This document shows, piece by piece, positions 17,039-24,354 of a stretch of 64,000 nt of DNA. Positions within the stretch are counted from its first letter, which is position 1, and each line of letters begins with the position of its first letter. The notes beneath the pieces are model-generated. The model ran no database searches. It was not told the origin of the DNA and saw only the letters and a program-made list of their open reading frames with translations. The stretch is from NCBI GenBank assembly GCA_036570425.1, contig DATCYF010000016.1, positions 31,548 through 95,547 on the forward strand. Direction: 5' to 3'. Origin of the DNA: Rhizorhapis sp036570425 (GTDB lineage Bacteria > Pseudomonadota > Alphaproteobacteria > Sphingomonadales > Sphingomonadaceae). The translations under genes were made by a program, and so were the position numbers.

Positions 17039-18404
17039 TATTTTGATTGTCGATGATGAAGAAGACATTCGCGATCTCGTCTCGGGCGTGTTGGAAGACG
17101 AAGGATATGAGACGCGAACGGCCGCCAATAGCGATGCAGCGCTTGGCGCGATCGATGCGCGTCGGCCCTCGCTGGTGCTGCTCGATGTCTGGTTGCAAAG
17201 TTCTCGGATGGACGGCCTGGAACTGCTGGAGGAAATCAAGAAGCGGGACCCTTCGCTTCCTGTGCTGATGATTTCAGGCCACGGCAATATCGACACCGCT
17301 GTTGCGGCGATCCGCAAAGGCGCCGTGGATTTTATTGAAAAGCCGTTTGAGGCCGATAAGCTGCTCCACCTGGTGTCCCGCGCCACGGAAACTGACCGCC
17401 TGAGGCGCGAAAATGAGGCGTTGCGTGCTCGCGTGGGGCAGGATGACGAACTCACCGGCAATAGCAGCGCAATTAATTCGGTCCGCGCGACGCTGAAGCG
17501 AGTGGCCCGAACAGGGAGTCGTGTTCTGATTTCCGGCCCCGCCGGCGGCGGAAAGGAAGTGGCTGCGCGCATGCTTCATAGCTGGAGCGGACGGCATGAT
17601 GCACCCTTCATAGTCGTAGCGGCCGCCAGGATGACGCCGGAGCGAGTCGAAGAAGAACTGTTCGGTATTGAGGACAGCAATGGATTGGTGCGGCCCGGAC
17701 TGCTGGAGCAGGGGCATGGCGGCACGCTTTATCTCGACGAAATCGCAGACATGCCGCTTACAACGCAGGGCAAGATTTTGCGCGTGCTGACGGATCAGAG
17801 CTTTACCCGTGTGGGCGGGCAGCGGCTGGTGAAGGTGGATGTGCGCGTCATTTCGTCCACGGCAAGGCAGCTATCGGTCGAAATAGAACAGAGGCGCTTT
17901 CGCGAGGATCTCTTCTATCGCCTGAATGTCGTCCCGGTCAGTCTGCCCCCACTCAGCGAACGGCGTGACGACATTCCGCCGTTGGTGGAACATTACCTCA
18001 CCCGCTATGCAGCCGACCAGCGTGTGCCTTCGCCAGAGATAGCTGCTGACGCCATGGCGGCATTGCAGGCCTATGAATGGCCAGGCAATGTCCGGCAGCT
18101 CCGCAATGTCATTGAACGCACCATGATTTTGGCTCCTGGAGATCGAATCGGCCGGATCGACGTGGATATGCTCCCGCCCGAGGTTACGGGTGGAGGAGCG
18201 GGCGATGGGGTGAGCCACACGACAATCATGGGCTCTCCCTTGCGTGAAGCGCGGGAGAGCTTCGAACGCGAATATCTGAAGATTCAGATACGTCGTTTTT
18301 CCGGCAATATCTCGCGTACAGCGAGCTTTATCGGGATGGAACGGTCGGCTCTGCACCGCAAATTGAAGCTTCTCGGTATCAACGATAGCAAAGGGGAGGA
18401 GTAA
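17028..18404 (+). CDS. ntrX: Response regulator NtrX
   Basis: This is the 458-residue partner of NtrY. The receiver domain has Asp53 in LLDVWLQSSRMDG. The AAA+ domain has Walker A GPAGGGKE and Walker B GGTLYLDEIADMP, and the Fis-type DNA-binding end includes ISRTASFIGMERSALHRKL. Where NtrC has GAFTGA, this protein reads GIEDSNGLVRPG, so the sigma54-contact loop is missing. It probably regulates without acting as a classical sigma54 activator. It overlaps ntrY and is followed by hfq after 174 bp. Confidence 0.93.
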   Translation: MALDILIVDDEEDIRDLVSGVLEDEGYETRTAANSDAALGAIDARRPSLVLLDVWLQSSRMDGLELLEEIKKRDPSLPVLMISGHGNIDTAVAAIRKGAVDFIEKPFEADKLLHLVSRATETDRLRRENEALRARVGQDDELTGNSSAINSVRATLKRVARTGSRVLISGPAGGGKEVAARMLHSWSGRHDAPFIVVAAARMTPERVEEELFGIEDSNGLVRPGLLEQGHGGTLYLDEIADMPLTTQGKILRVLTDQSFTRVGGQRLVKVDVRVISSTARQLSVEIEQRRFREDLFYRLNVVPVSLPPLSERRDDIPPLVEHYLTRYAADQRVPSPEIAADAMAALQAYEWPGNVRQLRNVIERTMILAPGDRIGRIDVDMLPPEVTGGGAGDGVSHTTIMGSPLREARESFEREYLKIQIRRFSGNISRTASFIGMERSALHRKLKLLGINDSKGEE

Positions 18405-18578
18405 CGCAGGCCGCAGTGGCCTGCCGCAGCAACCGCCCGTCTATTTTCATGTGCGGGTCGATAGACCTTCGCTGATAATTCAGTTATGCCCAATCGACCC
18501 CCTGATGAGCGGGGGGCAGCACGACGCCACGCAACGGCGCAATGCGGGCCATGACCCGCCAATAACGGAGCTATGTAT

Positions 18579-19076
18579 ATGGCCGAAAAGGTGAATAATC
18601 TTCAGGATATTTTCCTGAACTCCCTGCGCAAATCAAAAACGCCGGTTACCATGTTCCTGATCAAGGGCGTGAAATTGCAAGGCATCATCACCTGGTTCGA
18701 CAATTTTTCGGTCCTGTTGCGGCGGGATGGACAATCGCAACTTGTCTATAAGCATGCCATTTCGACTGTTATGCCGGCCCAACCGATGAATTTGTCGGAA
18801 ATTCGTAAAACCTTTGAAGATAACCATCGTAAGCCACGGCTTTTGCAGGAAATTTTCCTCAACGCCGTTCGCAAGTCCGGCCATCCTGTCACGATGTTCC
18901 TGGTCAATGGTGTGATGCTGCAGGGCGAGATCGCCGCCTATGACCTGTTCTGCATGTTGCTGGAACGGGACGGCATGGCGCAGCTTGTGTATAAACACGC
19001 CATTTCCACGGTTCAGCCCGCCCATCCTCTCGACCTGTCGGTCGAGGAGGATGACGAGGCCCTGGACGACGATTGA
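18579..19076 (+). CDS. hfq: RNA chaperone Hfq, tandem two-domain form
   Basis: This 165-residue Hfq holds two complete Sm-like domains, about residues 4-70 and 87-155. Both retain the distal/proximal RNA-binding Sm2 signature LVYKHAISTV. The start is placed at MAEKVNNLQ because the GGAG ribosome site is 8 nt upstream of it and only 2 nt from the ATG at 18573. The linker contains basic RKPRLL and the C-terminus is acidic (EEDDEALDDD). Ordinary Hfq is one Sm domain forming a hexamer, so this version would form a ring of three chains. The stop overlaps the TTG start of hflX, giving the classical hfq-hflX pair. Confidence 0.93.
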   Translation: MAEKVNNLQDIFLNSLRKSKTPVTMFLIKGVKLQGIITWFDNFSVLLRRDGQSQLVYKHAISTVMPAQPMNLSEIRKTFEDNHRKPRLLQEIFLNAVRKSGHPVTMFLVNGVMLQGEIAAYDLFCMLLERDGMAQLVYKHAISTVQPAHPLDLSVEEDDEALDDD

Positions 19077-20368
19077 GCGTCTTCGAACGCGAGGCCGAGG
19101 ACGGCCTGACCCGCGGAACCGCCGCAGTTATCGTTCATGCCGATCAGATGCGAGGTGGGCGGGATATTGACGCCCGCCTTGCAGAGGCGGCTGGCTTGGC
19201 CGCCGCGATCGGCATTGATATTCGGGCAAGCCAATCTTTTCGGGTGCGCTCACCCCGGCCTGCAACGCTGTTCGGTAGCGGACAGGCTCAGATGATCGCT
19301 GATTTGGTGCAGGCGAACGAGGCCGAACTGGTCATCGTCGACAACAGCTTGTCACCGATTCAGCAAAGTAATCTGGAAAAGGCAACCGAGGCGAAGGTAA
19401 TCGACCGCACTGGCCTGATCCTGGAAATTTTCGGTGAGCGCGCCGCGACCGCTGAAGGCCGGTTGCAGGTTGAACTGGCGCATCTCGACTATCAGGCAGG
19501 TCGGTTGGTGCGGAGTTGGACTCACCTGGAGCGACAGCGCGGCGGTTTCGGCTTTCTTGGTGGACCGGGCGAAACCCAGATTGAAGCGGACCGGCGAATG
19601 ATTCGCGACCGTATGGCCAAGCTGCGGCGGGAACTTGATCAGGTCAGCCGCACCCGTGGTCTGCATCGTGAGCGGCGCAAGCGTGCGCCTTGGCCCATCA
19701 TTGCATTGGTTGGTTACACCAATGCGGGAAAATCCACGCTTTTCAACCGGCTCACAGGCGCTGACGTCATGGCGGAAGATTTGCTCTTCGCCACGCTGGA
19801 CCCCACAATGCGGCAGATCGCGCTACCCGGGATCGACAAGGCTATCCTGTCCGATACTGTGGGATTCGTTTCCGATCTGCCCACCCAACTCATTGCGGCA
19901 TTCCGGGCGACGCTGGAAGAAGTCTTGGCTGCCGATCTGATTGTTCATGTGCGTGATATGTCTCATCCAGATAGCGAAGCGCAGCGGGCCGACGTGCTGA
20001 CCGTGCTGGATGAACTGGGTCTTGGCGAAGGAACTGCGCCTTTGATCGAAGCCTGGAACAAGGCAGATATGCTGGCGCCCGAGCAGGTGCGCTATGTTCA
20101 AGAAACGTCTGTCCGCCGGGATGATGTGGTCCTCATATCCGCTTTGACCGGTGCTGGTGTCAGCGATCTCCAACGCATGATGAGCGACAAGCTGACGACG
20201 CAAAGCAGAGTGCGCAGCATCGACTTGCCTGCCGAAGACGGAGCGGCGCTGGCGTGGCTCCATGCCAATGGGGAGGTGCTGGACAGCCAGGCTGAAGGCG
20301 AACGACTGCACGTTCGAGTGCGAATGTCGGATGCGGATCATGCGCGCTTCCTAGCGCGCAAGGGCTGA
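19073..20368 (+). CDS. hflX: Ribosome-associated GTPase HflX
   Basis: This 431-residue GTPase splits stalled 70S ribosomes under stress in the characterised family members. The start is TTG, overlapping the hfq stop by four bases (TTGA), so translation is probably coupled. The N-terminal HflX domain has PRPATLFGSGQ and the coiled GGFGFLGGPGETQIEADRR segment. The G domain has GYTNAGKSTLFNRL, DTVGFVSDLP and NKAD. The stop codon directly abuts the stop of mazG on the other strand, with no spacer. Confidence 0.94.
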   Translation: MSVFEREAEDGLTRGTAAVIVHADQMRGGRDIDARLAEAAGLAAAIGIDIRASQSFRVRSPRPATLFGSGQAQMIADLVQANEAELVIVDNSLSPIQQSNLEKATEAKVIDRTGLILEIFGERAATAEGRLQVELAHLDYQAGRLVRSWTHLERQRGGFGFLGGPGETQIEADRRMIRDRMAKLRRELDQVSRTRGLHRERRKRAPWPIIALVGYTNAGKSTLFNRLTGADVMAEDLLFATLDPTMRQIALPGIDKAILSDTVGFVSDLPTQLIAAFRATLEEVLAADLIVHVRDMSHPDSEAQRADVLTVLDELGLGEGTAPLIEAWNKADMLAPEQVRYVQETSVRRDDVVLISALTGAGVSDLQRMMSDKLTTQSRVRSIDLPAEDGAALAWLHANGEVLDSQAEGERLHVRVRMSDADHARFLARKG

Positions 20369-21121
20369 TTATTTCCTCTTGGCCTGCCGCCAGAGCGCTT
20401 CCTTTTCCTCAAGTGACAGCGCCGGGAAACCGTCTCCCGCCGTCTCCTCCATGTTACGGAAGCGGCGTTCGAATTTGGCATTGGCCAAGCGCAGTGCCTG
20501 TTCAGAGTCCACTTTCAAATGTCTGGCCAGGTTGACGACCGCAAATAGAAGATCCCCGATTTCCTCTTCTCTATGCGCCTCTGAAGAAGCGTCCTTCACC
20601 TCCTCGATTTCTTCATCTATTTTGGCATAGACGCCTTCGCTGTCCGGCCAGTCGAAACCCGTTCGGGCGGCGCGCTTCTGCAGTTTTTCCGCGCGAAGCA
20701 AGGCAGGCAGAGCATGCGCCACGCTGGCCAATGCGCTCTTGTCTGCGTGACCCTTGCGTTCATCGGCCTTGATGTCTTCCCAGCCTGGGAAATATTCGCC
20801 TTCTCCGAAGATGTGCGGATGCCGCCGGGTCATTTTGCTGCATATGCCCAGAATGACGTCCTGAAGCGTGAAATGTCCCGCCTCCTCTGCCATACGGCTG
20901 TGGAAGACGACCTGAAGAAGCAGGTCGCCAAGCTCGTCGGCAAGAGCCGGCATGTCGTCGCGCTCAATGGCGTCGGCCACTTCATAGGCTTCCTCGATCG
21001 TATAGGGCGCTATGGATGCAAAATTCTGTGCTACATCCCACGAACAACCTAATTCAGGATGCCGCAGGCGCGCCATTATGTCGACGAGGGGAGTGATGAA
21101 GGGGGAGCCGTTCGCTGTCAT
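20369..21121 (-). CDS. mazG: Nucleoside triphosphate pyrophosphohydrolase MazG
   Basis: This 250-residue house-cleaning enzyme hydrolyses NTPs to NMP and pyrophosphate. Two MazG folds are visible. The first contains CSWDVAQNF, TIEEAYEVADAIE and ELGDLLLQVVFHSRMAEE, with the metal-binding ExxE and ExxD residues; the second contains EIGDLLFAVVNLARHL. The length is close to the usual 260. It is convergent with hflX, stop to stop. Confidence 0.92.
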   Translation of the reverse strand: MTANGSPFITPLVDIMARLRHPELGCSWDVAQNFASIAPYTIEEAYEVADAIERDDMPALADELGDLLLQVVFHSRMAEEAGHFTLQDVILGICSKMTRRHPHIFGEGEYFPGWEDIKADERKGHADKSALASVAHALPALLRAEKLQKRAARTGFDWPDSEGVYAKIDEEIEEVKDASSEAHREEEIGDLLFAVVNLARHLKVDSEQALRLANAKFERRFRNMEETAGDGFPALSLEEKEALWRQAKRK

Positions 21122-21164
21122 GCGGCACGCTATTCAGAAACGGACGATCCGCGCAAGTCGGATA

Positions 21165-21238
21165 TGGAGGCCCGAGCCGGAATCGAACCGGCGTATACGG
21201 ATTTGCAGTCCGCTGCGTCACCACTCCGCCATCGGGCC
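21165..21238 (-). tRNA. tRNA-Cys (GCA)
   Basis: This 74-nt cloverleaf lies on the minus strand. The acceptor GGCCCGA pairs with TCGGGCC, with discriminator T and an encoded CCA. The anticodon loop is CTGCAAA, giving GCA. The U73 discriminator is the expected cysteine identity element. Confidence 0.94.
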
Positions 21239-21518
21239 TCGCCCGCCATATCGCGGGAGTTGGGCTGCTACCTCAGAAACCGACGCAGTGCAATCCGGAA
21301 AGTTCTCAGGCGCAGTTCATCCGGCATAAGCAATGCTCTTTCCTGTCATATGTGATTACAGGAAGGAAGGCACTGGGCTCCGAGCGATCCGATCTGAGGC
21401 AAAGCGGCGCAAAAAACTGCGTGAAGCGGCTTGGCGTTGCGCGTTATTGCGATTAGACAGCCTTAAGGCCTTTTGCTGTGTTGTGTTTGCAATACAGTCA
21501 TGCGAAACGAGAGAAATT

Positions 21519-22172
21519 GTGACCGATCAGAATTTCAAATCGATGCGTAACGCGATGGTGGAAAGCCAGCTTCGCACGAGCGACGTCAATGATCCGCGCG
21601 TGATTGCCGCCATGGCGAGGGTGCCGCGTGAAGCCTTTCTACCGACAGAGCGGCAGGCGCTGGCTTATATCGACCGGCCCGTGAAGCTGTCGGAAGGGCG
21701 CTCTATCAATCCGCCGCTGGCGACGGGGCGCTTGCTGACAGAGGCGGAACTCCGGATGGACGATAATGTCCTGCTGATAGGGGCGGCCACTGGCTATTGC
21801 GCCGCGCTGCTCTCTGACATGGTTGCATCAGTCGTGGCGGTGGAGGAGGATGAGGCGCTTCTGTCCCGCGCAAGGGCAGTGCTGGCGGGTTATGGCAATG
21901 TGACGCTGTTCGCTGGACCGTTGGCGCAGGGCTCGCGCCAATTTGCGCCTTATTCGCTGATCCTCATAGACGGCGCAGTGGAGGAAATTCCCTCAGCTAT
22001 CATTGATCAGCTCAGTGACGGCGGCCGTCTGACGACCGCGCTCGTCGACAACGGGGTCACTCGCTTGTCCTTGGGTCGGAAGAGCAGCGGTGCTTTCGGT
22101 ATTGCCAGCTTCGCCGATTGCGAAACGGTCATCCTGCCCGGCTTTGCAAAACCTGAAAGCTTCATCTTTTGA
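21519..22172 (+). CDS. Protein-L-isoaspartate O-methyltransferase-family protein
   Basis: This 217-residue SAM-dependent methyltransferase is related to Pcm, which repairs isoaspartyl residues. The start is GTG at 21519 with a weak GAGA upstream, so the N-terminus reads VTDQNFKSMRNAMVESQLR. The family motifs MVESQLR, REAFLP and INPPLATGRLL are present. The SAM-binding loop reads LLIGAATGYCAALL, not the more usual GxGxGY form. It sits 11 bp before a tolC-type gene, an arrangement common in sphingomonads. The exact substrate is not certain. Confidence 0.85.
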   Translation: MTDQNFKSMRNAMVESQLRTSDVNDPRVIAAMARVPREAFLPTERQALAYIDRPVKLSEGRSINPPLATGRLLTEAELRMDDNVLLIGAATGYCAALLSDMVASVVAVEEDEALLSRARAVLAGYGNVTLFAGPLAQGSRQFAPYSLILIDGAVEEIPSAIIDQLSDGGRLTTALVDNGVTRLSLGRKSSGAFGIASFADCETVILPGFAKPESFIF

Positions 22173-22182
22173 GATATAGCCT

Positions 22183-23643
22183 ATGATCAAGCGCTGCCTT
22201 TTAATAACCGGGTCAGCCGCAGTGCTTGCCCTTGTGATGTCCACGCCTGGATCGGCGGAAACACTGCGCGACGCATTGACCAAGGCTTACAAGAGCAACC
22301 CTACGTTGACGGGCACCCGCGCGGGGCAGCGGGCCAATGATGAAAATGTGCAGATCGAGAGAAGTCAGGGACTGCCGCAGGTAAACGCCGATGGCAGCTA
22401 TACCGAGACTCTTCGTCAATCAGGCGCAAGCATCAATAGCTATTCGCGATTTGCGCAGGGCGGTGTGACCCTGACCGTTCCCCTCTACCGGGGCGGAGCC
22501 GTTGCCAATGGAGTGAAGGCGGCCAAGGCGCGCGTTGAATCCGGCCAGGCCAATGTGCGCGCTACGGAAGCCAGCATATTCAATGCCGTAGTTGGCGCTT
22601 ATATGGACGTGATCCGCGATAGCGCCATCGTGGCGTTGAACCAGGCGAATGTGCGCGCGCTTGACGTCAACCTTGAAGCCACCAACGACCGGTTCGAGGT
22701 TGGCGACCTGACCCGTACAGATATTGCACAATCCGAATCACGACTTGCCGTTGCTCGCAGTGATTTGCGTACGGCAGAGGCGCAGTTGATCTCCAGTCGT
22801 GAAAATTATGTCCGTCTGGTCGGCGATACGCCGGACGATCTGGCGCCACCCCCGCCGCTGCCTAATTTGCCGGTTTCGCCGGACGCCGCAGTGGATGTCG
22901 CCATTGCCAATAATCCGGACATCGCCGCTGCGAGGAAAGAGACGCAGGCCGCCGCCTATGATGTAAAGGTGGCCCGGGCGTCGCGCCTGCCGACTGTTTC
23001 AGCGACCGCGGACGGGGGATATATCGATTATCTGGGCAGTTTGGATGTCAGGGGTTCGGGCATTCCTCTCTCGCAAAGCGGAACGACTGCGACGGCTGGC
23101 GTCACAGCGACAATTCCGCTTTTTCAGGGCGGCCTGCCCGCCGCGAGGGTCCGCCAGGCGCAGGCATTTCAAAGCCAATCGATCGAGCAGGCTATCGAGA
23201 TAGAACGCGATGTGGTGGCCCAGACACGCGCTGCTTACGCAAGTTGGCGGGCAGCGCGGGAAGTGATTGAATCTAGCCAGGTCGCTGTCGATGCGGCGCG
23301 GTTATCGCTGGAGGGCGTGCGGGCGGAAAATACCGTTGGCACACGTACCATACTCGACATATTGAATGCCGAGCAGGAATATCTGAATGCACAGGTGATG
23401 CTCGTTTCCGCCCGGCGCGATGCCTATGTGGCGGGCTTCACGCTGCTGGCGGCCATGGGACGGGCCGAGGCGCGCGATCTGGGGCTGGATGGCGGTGTGC
23501 TTTATGACCCCGCGATCAACTATGATCGTGTAAAGGGACGAATCTGGGACTGGGATGAGGATCCCGCACCCACGCCGCAATCGACGAGCACCGTTGACAC
23601 ACCCGCGCAAAGCTCCAAAGTGGGGCCGTTAACTACGGAATAA
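22183..23643 (+). CDS. tolC: TolC-family outer membrane efflux protein
   Basis: This 486-residue outer-membrane channel has a signal peptide (MIKRCLLITGSAAVLALVMS, cleaved near GSA-ET). It has the two repeated OEP domains rich in Ala/Gln helices (ATEASIFNAVVGAYMDVIRD and AQTRAAYASWRAAREVIESS). These form the trimeric barrel and periplasmic tunnel used by type I secretion and RND pumps. The C-terminal tail is Pro/Thr-rich. It is preceded by the Pcm-like gene and followed 10 bp later by the popZ-like gene, so the three are likely one transcript. Confidence 0.92.
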   Translation: MIKRCLLITGSAAVLALVMSTPGSAETLRDALTKAYKSNPTLTGTRAGQRANDENVQIERSQGLPQVNADGSYTETLRQSGASINSYSRFAQGGVTLTVPLYRGGAVANGVKAAKARVESGQANVRATEASIFNAVVGAYMDVIRDSAIVALNQANVRALDVNLEATNDRFEVGDLTRTDIAQSESRLAVARSDLRTAEAQLISSRENYVRLVGDTPDDLAPPPPLPNLPVSPDAAVDVAIANNPDIAAARKETQAAAYDVKVARASRLPTVSATADGGYIDYLGSLDVRGSGIPLSQSGTTATAGVTATIPLFQGGLPAARVRQAQAFQSQSIEQAIEIERDVVAQTRAAYASWRAAREVIESSQVAVDAARLSLEGVRAENTVGTRTILDILNAEQEYLNAQVMLVSARRDAYVAGFTLLAAMGRAEARDLGLDGGVLYDPAINYDRVKGRIWDWDEDPAPTPQSTSTVDTPAQSSKVGPLTTE

Positions 23644-23653
23644 GGTTGGGACG

Positions 23654-24190
23654 ATGGGGGACATGGCCAAGGAACCCTCGATGGAGGATATACTTTCTTC
23701 TATCAAGCGAATCATCGCGGAAGAAAGCGAAACCGCTGCGACGGCTGCGGTGAGCGGAATCGCGCGTAAGTCCCGGGCAAAGCCAGCCCTATCTGATGAT
23801 ATAATCGGCGGGAACGCATCGACTGAGCCACTGGACAATGACGAACCGGACGAGGTCCTGGAACTGACTGATCTGGAACTGACTGATACAGTGATGCCGG
23901 AGGTCCAAAACGCTGTCCCTGGAACATCGGACGAAGAACCGGAGGGGCAGGCGGCTGCGGCGTCGGCTACCCTATTATCCCATGAAACGGCCGCTGCCAG
24001 CAGGCACTCCCTTGCCGCTTTGTCGGCACTCATCATTCGCGCTGATGATGCTCCCTCGAATACGTTGGAGGGGCTAATACGGGATATGCTCCGGCCTATG
24101 CTACGGGAATGGTTGGACGCCAATCTGCCCGAACTGGTGCAAAAAATGGTGGCGAAAGAAATTGCCCGCCTGACCGAAGGACAATTCTGA
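23654..24190 (+). CDS. DUF2497 (PopZ-like) protein
   Basis: This 178-residue protein has the PopZ/DUF2497 layout. A short N-terminal helix (PSMEDILSSIKRIIAEE) is followed by an acidic disordered middle (about 45-115). The conserved C-terminal helices contain LEGLIRDMLRPMLREWLDANLPELVQ. In Caulobacter PopZ forms polar condensates that anchor the chromosome origin and signalling proteins. Whether this protein is a true PopZ is inferred from the termini and the acidic linker. It lies between tolC and valS. Confidence 0.85.
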   Translation: MGDMAKEPSMEDILSSIKRIIAEESETAATAAVSGIARKSRAKPALSDDIIGGNASTEPLDNDEPDEVLELTDLELTDTVMPEVQNAVPGTSDEEPEGQAAAASATLLSHETAAASRHSLAALSALIIRADDAPSNTLEGLIRDMLRPMLREWLDANLPELVQKMVAKEIARLTEGQF

Positions 24191-24354
24191 CCGTATTGCG
24201 AAGCTGACAGGAGCGTGCGTTCCTACTGATAAACAGGTTTTCCTGTAGCGAATTCGACGCTGTGCGAGATCGCGATAGAAGAATCTCATCAAATTGCGCG
24301 CAGAATCATTGTCCGCATTTGACCTCGGTGGCGCACCCGTTAAAGCGCCTTGTC

